From: Allacma fusca
Taxonomy: Eukaryota; Arthropoda; Collembola; Symphypleona; Sminthuridae
Assembly (NCBI GenBank): GCA_947179485.1
Contig: OX359250.1
Coordinates: 6,779,661 to 6,843,660 of the forward strand
Direction: 5' to 3'
Length of the DNA: 64,000 nucleotides
Shown here: positions 38,371-51,238 of the stretch, piece after piece
How the letters are laid out: every line of letters starts with the position of its first letter
Position numbering within the stretch: the first letter of the stretch is position 1
The notes under the pieces: generated by a model
Told to the model about the DNA's origin: nothing
Databases searched by the model: none
What the model saw: only the letters and a program-made list of their open reading frames with translations
Program-made: the position numbers and the translations under genes

Positions 38371-39675
38371 CTCTTATATATTATGCCCAGCGAGTTTTTT
38401 TTATTCCTACCTCCCAATTATGTACACGCAACAATGGAGGTGCGCTTTAAAAGGAAAAGCATACAGTGAATATGTATTTTGACTCACATGCATGCACTTG
38501 GACTGTGGGATGCATGAACCGTCTCGCTATTAAGTACCTCCTGGGCTGTTGTTGCGTGTACTAAAATTGAGCTATGTGGATATATTATGTGCACTCACAA
38601 TTCTCTATTTATGCACTGTTTCAGGACCTATAAGAGCTCAGTATTTGGGTATGCAGTCTGGAATTGTGCAATGGAGTTGTGTAAGATGGGGGTTTGAATT
38701 CGCTTGCATGACAGCATACTATACCTACTCTTTTTTTCTTACTTTCCTTCATCATTGCCTCTTTGCCTTTGGTTCGGCCAGAGTTTTTCATATATTTTCC
38801 AACGCACAAATCCCAAGTAATTTTAGAGCCCGATGCGTGTATTTTGCTCTATGTGTCTGCATATTTGAAGAGAGAGAGTGAGCAAGTCCTGTCTATTTCA
38901 AACATAAGTAGATACATAATATACAGAGTCATACACAACCAACTTTCATACATTGGGCTGAGAAAACCTGCCTTTACGGCCCTCAACTTTGTCTTCGACT
39001 CCCTATATTTCCTTGAGTGTTCCACGCTTTTGCTCATATATACTCACCCTGTGAATCGCATATATGTAGATATGTATGTAGGGACGAGTCCCCAAGACAA
39101 AACTTGCGAGAAAGAAACTTTTTGGGAAAATATAAAGCCTGCCATGCCGTCCCTATGCCTCACTCACACTAGTCAATATATAACTTCCCATGCCGACTCC
39201 TTCCCTCTATATCCCTATCCCTTCCACATACATACATATACATACGTCCTATGCTACCAAATAGGAGTCACTGGATGCACGGACAGAACTGTAAACACAA
39301 ACAATGAACCGAGAAGGAAACCACCAGTAAGAATCTACCCGTAGAGAAGTAAACCCCTAATATTCCTCGTGCATGGTCAGCTTGCTCAAAATCCGTCAGG
39401 TTCCAGAAGTAGGTATACTTACTATATAGAGCCCGAGTCAAAGGGTTTCTATCCATTGAATTTCGCAGCTTACGGTGTTGACTTTGTCACGGTCTGCTCA
39501 TCGTCTCATCACCGTAGACACACTGAACCGGCTAAATAAAATTTAAAGGTTAATGTGACTCGCTAATAGCTCTCGTTTCCGTATATTTATTGATCGAGAC
39601 TCCTATGGAGACAGTCACACAACTTCATCAAGTCCGACGGGAATTTTAACTAATTATTGGAACCCTTCTCCACAG

Positions 39676-39786
39676 CGACGACTCCTCTCCAAAAACCATT
39701 CCCTGAGAGGGTTCTTCAAAGCCAGGGGGCCAGAGAGAGAGAGAGAAAACCCGCCAAAAAATCCAGTACTGGCTCTCTCTCCCTAA
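39676..39786 (+). CDS. Candidate terminal exon of the 28.6 kb gene
   Basis: A good acceptor (CCCTTCTCCACAG) ends at 39675. In phase 0, which would follow the 34742-34805 candidate, it reads 36 codons starting RRLLSKNHSL and ending VLALSP, with TAA at 39784-39786. An AATAAA lies 81 bases after the stop. The GA repeat at 39730-39746 supplies an R-E-R-E stretch, which argues for caution. In phase 2, directly after the 31.6 kb exon, it would add only DDSSPKTIP before a stop. The third frame stays open to 39935. The splice site is better supported than the frame. Confidence 0.25.
   Translation, partial: RRLLSKNHSLRGFFKARGPERERENPPKNPVLALSP
39730..39746. repeat. (AG)n microsatellite
   Basis: A short AG run inside the candidate exon 39676-39786. 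Confidence 0.85.
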
Positions 39787-39866
39787 ACCCTAAAAGCTTA
39801 AATTCTAACTTTAGAGTCGGAGGTACTACTGCAGTGGAGGCATCCTCTCAGCAACAGTTCCTTCTG

Positions 39867-39872
39867 AATAAA
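39867..39872 (+). terminator. Polyadenylation signal AATAAA
   Basis: This canonical hexamer lies shortly downstream of the candidate terminal exon stop at 39786. A T-rich stretch follows within about 35 bases. Its value depends on that exon being real. Confidence 0.3.
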
Positions 39873-40422
39873 CATTCAAGTATTCGACTCCAGACATTGA
39901 GGATTTTTTTTTGGAGGAATTCCTTGAAAAAATAAATCCTGGATGGGACGTAATACGCTAGTGGGACGATAATACGGATACTTTAAGTCTTGGACGACAG
40001 TGTGTTTCTATCAATACAGTATACAGTATATTCTATATAAATTAACACTATCAGGTATCAGTCGTGGAATTCTCTCAAATGTCAATTACGACACGATAGA
40101 CTGCTCCAACTGACCTCAAGTAACAAGTTGATTTCATATTGGTGACCATTGTTAGGACACTTGCTATGCTAGGACTAAGCCCTGCACTATATAATTACTA
40201 CTACCAGTGTGGCTGAGACCGTGTGGATGTGCATAGGTAATTTTATAAAGTGAATCAAGGAGAAATTAAGGATTAAATTTTATCTAGTGTGACGGGCCGT
40301 TGACTGCCTCTGAATAGTTTCAGAATCACCTACATACCTCGTGGGGTTTAATATTACAAGCAATGTTATAATCGTTGTAACGAGACTCATTCGCTCCTGA
40401 TAATCTGTATTGTACTCATACA

Positions 40423-40426
<4 letters not shown>

Positions 40427-40463
<37 letters not shown>
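40427..40463. repeat. (CA)n microsatellite
   Basis: About 18 perfect CA units. Confidence 0.95.
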
Positions 40464-40466
<3 letters not shown>

Positions 40467-41131
40467 TGGGGAGAAAAAATAGTTTATCAAGGAAGAGTAG
40501 CACATGTGTGTTCAGGTTTCGTACCTACCACTACTTCCCCAGTACTACACTGTGAGTGTGAGATAACTACCTATACAGAGACGGAGAGTACATCCAGTAC
40601 AAGAGTAGTAGTCTCCTGCTGCTGACAATATTCAGAGATGCTGTACACGTAGAGGCTTGTCCCACTACTACTTCGGTAAGCTCAAACATAGCTTCATCAT
40701 ACATTGAGAGGAGAGTAGGGGAAGATTCTTCGTCACGTCATTATTTATTTATAGTATAAAGCACTTGAGCTCTCGACTCACACACAGCAATTGAATTCAA
40801 TCTATACTCCTATTCTATGCTTGGTTCACCTCGAATGTAGTGTGAACGAGTTGTTTTTCCCATGTCAACATTTTAGCTCTCCTACTACGAAAATTACCTT
40901 CCCGATTTCTCGTGTCTGTGTCAGTGCTTTCATTTTCACAGCAACTGGTGGTGAACTGCTGACCAATATTGGAGCCTCCGGAATATTACGTAATTTCCAA
41001 AAAGGAAAAACAAAAAAAAAAAGACTTGTAACTGTCGACTCCAACTCTCCATGAAATACTATCACGTTTAGTACCTCTCTCTGTACATCTCTGTACGAGT
41101 CAGACTTTGTGCGGAAAACTGTGGAGCACTT

Positions 41132-41424
41132 TTGCAACTACATAGTTTTTTTAAGTGGTTCGTGGAAGGAGACAATACCACGATAAAATTATTGTTCTCG
41201 GGTTTTATTAGTGTCTTTAAAAACTGTCGAGGAGATTTTTTCCAACGGCACCTTTTATTTTTCCAACAAATTAATTACGACTACATCAAAAATCGGACGA
41301 CTTGTTTTGCGAAAAATTCCCTCGCAAGTGTTCAACATACAATATTGTGGTACTCTCGGAGAAGTAAAGCTCATTGTGTTTTAAATTCTGTGGATCCTTG
41401 TATCCTTCGTTATTTGGAATTCAG
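41132..41424 (+). other. CpG-richer open segment ending at a consensus donor
   Basis: This segment has clearly more CpG than its flanks. One frame is open for 97 codons up to GAATTCAG|GTAAAC, a good donor at 41425, where unspliced reading would hit TAA. Its composition (many Phe, Cys, Arg) is not typically coding, and there is no good ATG or acceptor. It may be a noncoding first exon or a promoter-proximal region rather than a coding exon. Confidence 0.2.
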
Positions 41425-41887
41425 GTAAACTTCTTTTTGTTTTGAATTTTTTAGAACGTTCCGATATCGTTTTGCTAAAAACGATTTCCTCAGTTCAATC
41501 TCCGTTTGTTGCAAAGTGTGATACAGTATACTTCTATGGGGTTCTTTGAATATTTCATTTTATCTCTGGAATACACTCCCAAGCTCATCCCTTTGGGACA
41601 ATCTATAAAAAATAATTTCATGATCAAATGTGCTGTTGTCTTCTAATTGGATCCGCGGGCCTCACGTGTGTGCAGGCACTTGTATCTTGATGATTTACTC
41701 GAATTTTTTCCCCGTATGAAATTATGAATCAGCTCCTGTCACATATTTCTTTGCATTTGCAAAGAAATAAACCTTGGAGTTGGAGGCAGATGAGCTGTAT
41801 TGTTTTACTTTGGAAATGTGATTGTGCGGGGCAATCGCCATATTTTTAATTCACCGGCACATCTCCCCTTTTGCACCTTCACCAAAT

Positions 41888-41910
41888 ACACACACACACA
41901 CACACACACA
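41888..41910. repeat. (AC)n microsatellite
   Basis: About 11 AC units, extended by imperfect AACACATAC. Confidence 0.92.
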
Positions 41911-42759
41911 AACACATACCCAAACACTTGCAAAATAACGTTGCCATGTATTATGCATAGCCGTGAGTCTGCACTTGACGTAAATGTGGTGCAATAATTT
42001 ATTGTTACTTTGCAACTTGGAATTTCGGAATTGGACGCTCTTAGCAACTATTTAAAATAGCAAATAATTTAAAGCTTACATAAATCCTTGAGGGGAAATG
42101 GGCAGGATTCGTAAGCTGAATTTTGTAATACTTGCGGATTTGATGACTCATTCTTTCTGGAATTTGAAAGCACTTGATCACTGGCGTTCTTTTGGATGTG
42201 TGTGCGAGCAAAATAAATGTATTTTTTTTTATCCGCGTAGAAAATCTCCTTGGAAGAGCAGGTTACGCAAATACATTGTTTTCATTTGTTTAAATTTCCC
42301 CGACGAATATCTATCTTCTTGGCTTGAGATGATATCACTTGTTCCATAAAGAAGATATGTAAAAGACGAGACTGAGTGCTGCGTCTGACTCAAGTAAAAT
42401 AATTCGTTTTTGTTCATCTACCACAACCAGTGATTTCAAGAGAAGGTTGTACAATAATTCCGAAACTTTTTTTCAATGTAGATTTTTTATTTGCCCTTTC
42501 TTTTTGCTGGAGAAGGTGTGGGAATGTACTTACTAAATTTGTTTACTTTGGCATTCAAAATGGTTGATATCCCACCAACAGTTCAATTAAAGGTTTTAAA
42601 TCCTGAACAACTGCAGACGATTTGTTTATACATGAACTTTTCCTTGCTCACTAGATAATAATGTAAGATATATACTTAGGAAGGATTCTATTCCTAGCCA
42701 ATACTTTAACATGGGGACAGAATCACTTTGTTAATAATTACTTCCTTACACATTTCCAG

Positions 42760-42883
42760 CATGTTCTGTCTACGGAACATACACATTCCCATAAATGCTC
42801 CCATGTCACTCTTCTCGGAAGAAACCTTCCCAAAGAAGACTGAAAAGAACATCCAGTTCCTTATAATTAACAATCATTACTAG
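42760..42883 (+). CDS. Alternative candidate terminal exon
   Basis: This has one of the best acceptors in the window (pyrimidine-rich, ending ACATTTCCAG at 42759). In phase 2, matching the 31.6 kb exon, it reads MFCLRNIHIPINAPMSLF... for 40 codons, with a Lys/Glu-rich middle and TAG at 42881-42883. Phase 0 is open for 27 codons to a different TGA. An AATAAA follows 22 bases after the TAG. It competes with 39676-39786 as the end of the same gene, and at most one frame of one of them need be right. Confidence 0.22.
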
Positions 42884-42904
42884 GGAAGAAGCAGTTGTTC
42901 CAAC

Positions 42905-42910
42905 AATAAA
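42905..42910 (+). terminator. Polyadenylation signal AATAAA
   Basis: The hexamer lies 22 bases downstream of the TAG that ends the 42760-42883 candidate. It supports a 3' transcript end here only if that exon is real. Confidence 0.25.
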
Positions 42911-45900
42911 ATATCATGGAAATGAAATTCAGACATAATTGCCAGTTTGTCAAGTCAACTTGTACTTAATGTGCCATACGGTTATACCGTCTGAGCTTAT
43001 AAGTGATTGTTTTTTACACTCTTATTTTTGCTCCAGCCTATAGGACACAGATGTGTGTAGCCCTATCACTGCGAATAATACCTTGAGGCTTATCACCACT
43101 GAGAACGTATATGTCAACAGGGAAGAGAGAAAAAAAATGCTTTTTTGGCACTACCATTATCCCTCATACATGACTCCATGTATTTACATAGGCTTCGGAT
43201 TGACTCAGTATACAAGGATTACCTCATGATTATTATTACGAGAAGATTTAACACCGAAGTGACAATTTGAACAGAGATAGTCAGGAAGAGATTTAGTCGA
43301 TCCAGATGGGAAATCTGATGGTAGAAGATCTGAGGGGAAAAAAATGATACTTTGTGAAAAAATCTTATTGCTTCTCCGTCTCCACGGTTTCCCTCAGCCC
43401 TTGCCGGTACTGTCTCCAGAACAACAAAAAAGTTAATTAGGGAGAATAAACCAGGACTTGAGAAGTTACACAGGAGCTAGGGAGAAAGGCTGAAAAGATA
43501 TTGAAATCCTTGTGACATTTAGAAATTCAATACAGATTCATTAGTCGGGAAAGCCTTTGGCGAGGTTGGTGCCTATTCCGCCGTTGGGGAGCAGATATTC
43601 CGGGTGGATTAAGGTGAAATGTCCCCGATTGAAAAGGAGATAAGATAGCGGAGGAGAAATGAGAAGACAAAAAAAAATGCATACAAGGAACGAATTCCAA
43701 TTAGACTCCAGTAGTACATATACAAAGCTTGTTGCTCCCCGAAACATCTGTAATAGAAATACTCTATTTATTTATTTCCTTGACTTTTCCTCCTCCAGTC
43801 CCAGAGATTACACCTTGTTTACAAGTATCCACTACGTTTTTTTATATTCCCTCTCACTCAGTCCAATCCGTATTCTAGAGGGTTTGAGTAGTAGGGTGGT
43901 AGGGAAGCCACCCTTTAAAAATATGATGTTGTTGAAGGAACTGTATATCTACAGGAAATGAGAAACTACATCTCTGCACTTGACAATAGTGCAGAAGACA
44001 ATGCTGGGAGTGCTCAAAGTTTTAAATGAGCAGTCACCACATTTTTTATTAGTTATTTGTCAGCACGTGGAAGAACTCAGGAGGAAAATCTTCTCTTAAG
44101 GGAGTATTTCCATTTTACAGCTTTGAATAATATAATGTAGGAGTTGGAAAAAGAACGCGGAACGGGAGTCAACACAATGCAACACATTGGCCTGACTCAC
44201 AAATAGATACATAAAATTTTGAGATTATTCAAGTCTTTGCGTAACGCACTCACTCTCTCACCCTTTAAGAGAAGTTGTTTTATTTAATGCTGCCGACTTT
44301 GGAGTAGACTTGGGACTCTGCGGAGAGAAAGCCAGGGAAAAAAATGTGCGTAACTGCATTAAAGATTCCGAAAGGGAGCATTTTGTCGTGAAGCGATACG
44401 CATAAAAACCTCTATGCTTTGAGACCAAACTTTAATAATGTGTACAACGTAAAATATCTTAATCACCCTCCATTACGCATTTCTGCTTTTCAAGCAGACG
44501 CATAAATATACATGAAGGTAATTGTAAGAATTTCTCATTTCCTTAAAGGATGGTCATAGCATATAGGGAAGATCTATATCCTCTCTGCAGCTTGGCCTAT
44601 ACAGACAGTATATATAGGGACAGTATATGGAGATCCCTATGGATGTCCCAAACATTTGGTTCCACGATATATAAACTCTTTCGGGATGGCTTGTCAAACC
44701 ATTGAGGTTGTGTGGAGATGCCAGGATTGCAATTATTTACATTCTCTGACTGTGTAAAGCTTAGTAAGCCTCAGCAGAGAGCCTCAAGTCGTGTTTTAAA
44801 ATCGGTGTTACATTTTTTGGCTATCTCAAATCTTTATAGTTTATTAATGGATCCAAGGAACGTGTGGCCATGGCTTGGGAAGTGAATGTTTACGGGGTTC
44901 TCCCAATGCTACAGTACAACAAGCTCAACCACTATGAACTATGTAGTTGAAGTTGAGGGGAAAAATCAACCAAATGTAAATCTTCTTTAAGTATTTACAA
45001 CAGCAGATTCGGATGTTTGGCTGTTCCATTTTTTTTTCTCCTTGAAAAATCAGTTATAAACTATATGAGGGAGTTTCAGTGTGGAAAGAACTATCTTTTA
45101 AGCAACTCCATTCATTCTGTAGATTGGGGATTTATGAGCCAATGCGTATTAGCACTTTACCTTCAATAACTCTATTTTTATAGAAAAGTATACATTATGT
45201 GGAAAATCTCTCGTCCTCCCCCCCCCCTCTCCTCAGAACAAACAAGCAAACTGACACTTCTCAAATTTATGCTTCTCCTTTTATTTTATGACAGTTCTGC
45301 TTTATATAATCAGTCTCCCAAGCTCCTAATACATACGTACATATGTACATATCTATAGATATATCCCCAATCCTTCCCACCTACCAGTTGTCGTCAAGAT
45401 TACAGTTGATCAATGATGAGGACGGTTACTATTTTCCAAAAAAGACCTTCAGCGACAGTGTATACTTGAATTGTGTTTACATTTCAACGGGTAAGAGGAC
45501 CAAATTAACGTCTGCAAAACAAAACTCGGAAATCAAAATTAATATGGATTCTCTGCAACATTTGGAAGCAAGGGCTTATGAGAGTACGCCTTTAAAATTC
45601 TATTCCTCCGATGTTTATTTAAATTTCCCCAACTTTTTCAGGTACTCGTTTTTCTGTTTATATGAAGCTGCAGAATATTATGCTGCAAATATTTTGATAG
45701 AGAAGATTTTTGCCTCTTAACTGCCGAGTTTGTATTTACCTCTATGAAAGAAGTGGATTTTTTTTATATTTTCAAGCAATTTTTATCCCCGTGGAAATTT
45801 AGAATGTGTTTGTATTTTGGGCATTGAATTTTATGGACCTTGTTTCCCAAATAGTAATGGCTGTGTTGACAATTTTAGAAGACAAGACAGTTGTTGTATC

Positions 45901-46460
45901 TACTTGTCTGTCTTTTCTGCTGTATTTTAACGGAGGGTTTGGAACGAGTGGAAAAAAATACGGTGGGTATCTTTTGTGAGTGGATGTGTTTTCTTCTCGC
46001 TCATTCCCCTTTCCCAGCCATTGCATTCGTCACGGATGGGAAACACGGAGTAAAAATATTCTTTTGTTTTTCAATTGCATTACACTGAGAGACTCCATGA
46101 TTGCCAAAGCAAATGGCAAATTCTCGTTTATAATGACATGTGTGGCGTGGAGTGAGTGTCATTTTTTCTACATGTCAAGTCAAGCTTTGCATAATTTCTA
46201 ATGCGGCGGGAGTGAGAGGGTTTATCCTGTGAGAGAGTAAACTTTCGAGACATTGGATGTTGGTAACCTCAGCCCACCACATAAACCATTCCGTACATTT
46301 TTTTGTGTATTTCCTCTAACATCATTTCCCTCTCTAGACATTTTTCGTTTTTACGGATCAACATCAATTCTTCCATGACAAAAGTTACTGTCCACTATTT
46401 CTTATATCGGTTTTTTCCCTCTTCCTTAGACCTGAGTACTCTTGATCTGCAGATGCGTCT

Positions 46461-46479
46461 TTCTCTCTCTCTCTCTCTC
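46461..46479. repeat. (TC)n microsatellite
   Basis: About nine TC units. Confidence 0.85.
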
Positions 46480-48374
46480 CACTCATTGTCAGCCGTAACT
46501 ATCCCCAGAGTTATTCCTTTGATGTCTTCACTATGACTAAGTCAAAGAGCGACCTTTTCAAGAGCTGCTATAGTCTCTTGGAAGTTGTTATCTTCTTGTG
46601 GAAATAGTCATAATTTGAAATGAGGATTTTTCCTCTTCTCCTTCTCGCTCTCTTTGCAAGCACAATTTTACTTTATTATTAGGGATGACAGTCATTTGGA
46701 CAATCATAAAAATTATGACTGCTCATTTATCCCAAAGCGACAAGAAGATGTTGCCATACTTCTAATAAGCATCAATTTGTCCCAAGCTATATAATGTGCA
46801 TAATTCATTAGAGCCGGGCTTCTATCTTCGCCCTTGTGACAAGTTTTTGTAAAAATTTTAATACAAAGATTAAGGGATAATGGTTATTTCGGCGTCGGAA
46901 ATAAATTCTCCTTTTTAGTACCACAACTACTGGATTTTTAGAACCTCGCCATTTCACTCCTCCAGACTTGTGTCGCTCCTGACTCTCCCCGTTCATGATT
47001 ATAAAAAGACCATAAAATGCCCTTACTAATAATATGACTTTTCCGACTCTCCACAGATCCAACTGGTGAAATACTATTTGTACATATATGCTTCCGTCAG
47101 AGTGTGTTTCTGGGATGCTCCTATGGATGTAAATACATGGGAGTATCTATAGGAGCTAGGCTGTAAAAACATGTAGACAGAACATGAACACTAGAATTTG
47201 TAAACTAGTGTGAGTAATAATTAGGGTAGACGTTTAGCGTGGAAATGCCTCTCATGTAAATGTCACACAAGAATTAACATCATAGTGAAAAGAAAAGTTA
47301 ATTATAATAATTGAGAACAGGGCTGAACCGGAGTATTATGAGGATATTACGAGGAGGAAAGCAACCGGAAAGCAAGTGGGCTTTAAAAGAGCTTCTAGGA
47401 ATAGAACCATTTTTTATTGGTAATTTATTTAAATTGAATAGCATCTGTAATTATTGCACTTACACCGTAATTGCTACTTGAAGTAATATCCTACTTGCTA
47501 TATTTCCAATGTGCTAATTGCTATCTACTGGGAATTAAATAATACACTTTAGACAAATGAGTTCACAGTTAGGGGATTTTTCATTGAATCTGGTGTAGGG
47601 GTCGGAGACGGCACTGGGTCTTGTTGTTAGAACATGTGAACCATTTGTGTATCGAAAGTGCTCCAAGGAGATTTCTAAAATGAGGCAGGGCCTCTCAGGG
47701 AGAAGGAATTAGGCTGTGTAGGTTTCTCGAGGGTGACCACACTTCCATAAATTACACTCAATGTATATACAAAAGCCCACTCGGACGCAAGATAGATGTT
47801 TGGACCAGCCTCACATTTAAGTAGTGTCCGACAACTCCACCGACTGGTTTATTCTCTTGTTCTCTATTTGAAAACAACCCTAATCATTGACTACACTCAA
47901 TATTGCCATGTTCAATTGTGAGTGTGTGTGTGTAGAGTTGAAATTACCAGCAAGTTTTTTTATCTTATTTTGAAGGCGTCCGCACTATTTCCCTCAATGT
48001 TGTCTCAAACCCTTTTCTATTTGAATGCTCCCTGGCAAGAAATTCTGTAATCTGGCTGGGTGCCCGGCGCATTCTCAAGCCCCGATCCTGACCACGGTAG
48101 AGATTTAGAATATTATACCAACGAATATCTATATTCATCCATGGAATGAATTCCTACATCAGACAAGATCTTCACGATTAGGGCACGATTGCAAAAAAAA
48201 AACAAAAAAATCAGACAGAAGGTAGGGTCTAGGACTGTTCAATAAATTGCATCCAGCCGGGCTCTGTGTTTGAGACTCTTTTAATTTCTGTTTTAATGAT
48301 GTTTTATAATTTCCATAACTTTTCATAATGCACTCCCTCTTAGGACTCCGCCGCTTCAGTGTGGTTCTAAATAG

Positions 48375-48512
48375 ATGGAAGTAAATATGCAAATTGAGGA
48401 GTCTGACTCTCCCGGCTCCTTTGATCTCCTCTCACAAGTAGTATTTATATACCTCGAAGATCGTAGTCATGAAGAGCGTCATAATTTTTCACAATTAACT
48501 TTGTGTTTCAAG
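48375..48512 (+). CDS. Possible + strand coding exon
   Basis: An ATG at 48375, directly after an in-frame TAG, opens 46 codons ending at a TTTCAAG|GTAAAT donor in phase 0. The start reads MEVNMQIEESDSPGSFDLLS, which is acidic and Ser-rich, followed by a mixed segment including EDRSHEERHNFSQ. The frame would continue to 48632 without splicing. ATG context is poor (T at -3). The opposite strand just to the left (48159-48392) is also open, so evidence is limited to composition and one donor. Confidence 0.25.
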
Positions 48513-49911
48513 GTAAATGCTCAGCCCTATAGTCATGTTTTCTGGGTGTCTGCACTTTTTCTTCCAGCCTTGACAGATACTAATACTTGGGATAGCCTAT
48601 ATCCTGGGGTACAGGATCTGGTCGTCCTATAGTACACTCCAGACGTACATACATACCCGAGGCCCCTCTCCGTTGATTGATACACAAGGCATGTTTTACA
48701 TTTTTGATCGTATATATACATATAATTATGGGGAGTAATTATATGCATATGTGTCCCAACTATACCTACATAACACCCTGGAAGTGTAAACCCAGAAGGG
48801 AAGGAATTTCCAAAAGTTTTTTCACTCTGCTGGGTCCATGCATGTCGAGAATCCAGCAGACATGCTACGTTAGTACAGATGCCCGTCAAAGTATTTTCTT
48901 CGGAGAACCATTAAAGGAATTCATGTTTATGTATGCGGAGTCTCTGAGAGGAGGGAGTGATGGTAGGAGAGAGCAATTCACACTCAAATGATGAGTATTG
49001 ATGCCTCATCCCTGGAACACTTGTAAGGAAACATAAAACAGCAGTAGAGTCATATGTGGTTTGACTCAATCCATGTCCTATTAAATAACTTCAATGGAAG
49101 TTTCTCAAACAGTAAGAATACTTCAACCAGGATGACATCACTTGACAGTCAGAGAGATCCAGGCTTTTTTTTTTACGACAATTCACAAGCTTTCTAGTGA
49201 CAATGTTTCCTATGACAGTGGGACCGACTTGAGAACATACACACACAAAAACACACACACTCACACATGATACAACCTTCCATTACGAATGATATGCTCG
49301 TATGAACTTGAGTTCTGGTAACAAATGTGGCGTATGGTGTTATGCAAATAGAACATTTTTGTTCTGCGGTAAGAATAATGCCTTGCATACAAACTACTTA
49401 ACACACACTTCTGCAGTGAGTGTATATAGGCATGAGCGTTGGGTACATGAAGGGAGACAAATTCTCCCGTAATTTTCAACTCCAGTTAGGAGAAAGATTG
49501 GAGGAGGAACATTTTTCTGTATGTAATTATGTATGTACAATCTATAGGGAGTTTAATGTTGTTCCTCCAAAGTCAATACCATTTCCCGTTGGTCATACAT
49601 AAACTATATGCTTGAGTTATTACAACTCTCGTACGTCCCTGAGCTTGAGCTTCTCCGTCAGACGTCCAGATGTTGGAAGGAGGAGATAAGACAAGTTCAC
49701 CCGGGTAGAATGCAGAAATAAGTGGGGCCATCTCGGACCCTTCAGCTGTCATGGGCCCCGACGATATTTACCCCACACCCCAAAATGTCCCAGCAGGCTG
49801 AGAACTTTGAAAGGTCTGCCACCAAAATAGATCGTGACATTGTTGTCAAACACTGAAAATCAGTCAGAGTTCAAAAATAAGCAGTATGTACAAGGAGGAG
49901 TCAAACATGAG

Positions 49912-49929
49912 GAGCGATGTACATCGCTC
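49912..49929. repeat. 18-base perfect palindrome
   Basis: GAGCGATGTACATCGCTC is its own reverse complement. It is immediately followed by a second, interrupted inverted repeat CTGGG...CCCAG (49928-49946). Confidence 0.9.
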
Positions 49930-51171
49930 TGGGAACCAGGTACCCAGAACTTTATCGTCCCAAAACGATTCAAGCATGCAGACTTGATAAGTTTCATGTG
50001 ACCGCAAGTCTGAGGGCTTTTCTGTATGAACCGCGCGCTCTCACACAAGGAAAGTAATCAAAAGAAAAAAACTCTTGATAAGGGAAAAGTCATCTAGAAT
50101 TCATAATAAGCCCTGTATTGTTTTTTTTTGTAGGCGGTTCCGTTTGGCATTTAATTTTTCATGGTGCCCTTCCTCACATGCAGCTCCAGGCTTGTTCAAT
50201 GTAATCTTTGCATTTTGTGAAGTTAGACTTGACTGGTCACGGAAATTGATTGACATTTTAGCATCCGGGATTTTGTAGCTAGGCCGACGAAAGAAACATG
50301 ATGGGATATGAGGGACTTACGTAACTTATATACACGACCAAGCATGAAATTTTTCTGATTTTATACACAAGGCGGGATTTCCTTTTGACTTTTGTATATT
50401 CTACAATAAAAAATAGGTTTACATGACATGGGAGCATTTTTCAAAAGTTTTTTCTCTATCCATTAATTATATAATTATATGAGGTCCAGTCATTTTTATT
50501 TTATTTACCTGCTCAAGTAGGTACAACAAAACATTTTTTTCGCTTCCTATGAAATGTGATTCCTGTGGTTGGTACTTACAATTATAAGTGTTTTAAAGGG
50601 AACACGTTTTAAACTGTGTATTATACCGCTATATAAAAGTAATAATTATTTAAAAAAGAAGGTAAGAATCTGGAGAGGTTTAAAGGTTCCCCAAAAATTA
50701 CAGTTTATGTACATACATAAGTATAATAGTTTTGAACTCGTAATAATTCAAAATGTACGCTTGTTGGGAACAAGTGGAACGATCTAGTTTGGAATAACAG
50801 TGTGGAAAAAAAATTGTCTTGAGAAATTAATCAATGTAAAAAAAAGAGTGATGATGAGTTTTACAAGCTGTTGGAAGGAGGAATGAAATGGCTCGTTCCG
50901 AATATGGTACATAAAGGATGATAGTCACCACGAAAATTTGGACAGGTTGAAGCTTCACAGGAAGTGCTCAAGCTCTTGTTACTCAAGTTATGAGAGGAAG
51001 TTACGATGAGTAGGGTTTTGTAACCAGAGGTTGTTCAATGGGGTTGTAGCGTTGTAGGCATCGATAAGAGATCATTAAAATTTAAGCAAATGGTAATGGG
51101 CTAGACGGGTTACGCATTCCTTGTTTTGTATGGATTCCTTCAACAAGTTGCAACTTGAGTTGCAGACATGG

Positions 51172-51189
51172 ACAGAGAGAGAGAGAGAG

Positions 51190-51237
<48 letters not shown>
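51172..51237. repeat. (GA)n microsatellite, interrupted
   Basis: About 66 bases of GA repeat with an AAAA interruption near the left and a GGG near the right. Confidence 0.95.

Positions 51238-51238
<1 letters not shown>

Larger units (their letters stand above)
31767..39675 (+). other. Downstream intron(s) of the 28.6 kb gene
   Basis: The donor at 31767 (GTAAGT) opens this stretch. Besides the candidate exon at 34742-34805 it contains a frame at 33580-33666 entered after TATTATTCTCAG (KRAVISGRFLGAYIKGG..., 29 codons to TAG, phase 2), which is a further weak terminal-exon option. It also holds a 66-base CT repeat (36756-36821), a GT repeat (38347-38370) and two overlapping long frames (38549-39344). 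No other coding signal stands out. Confidence 0.4.

Noticed and set aside
45343-45720. 125-codon + strand open frame with internal acceptor- and donor-like sites
   Set aside because: Fragments such as NDEDGYYFPKKTFSDSVY look tempting, but the phases give no consistent model and the flanks are simple TACATA sequence.
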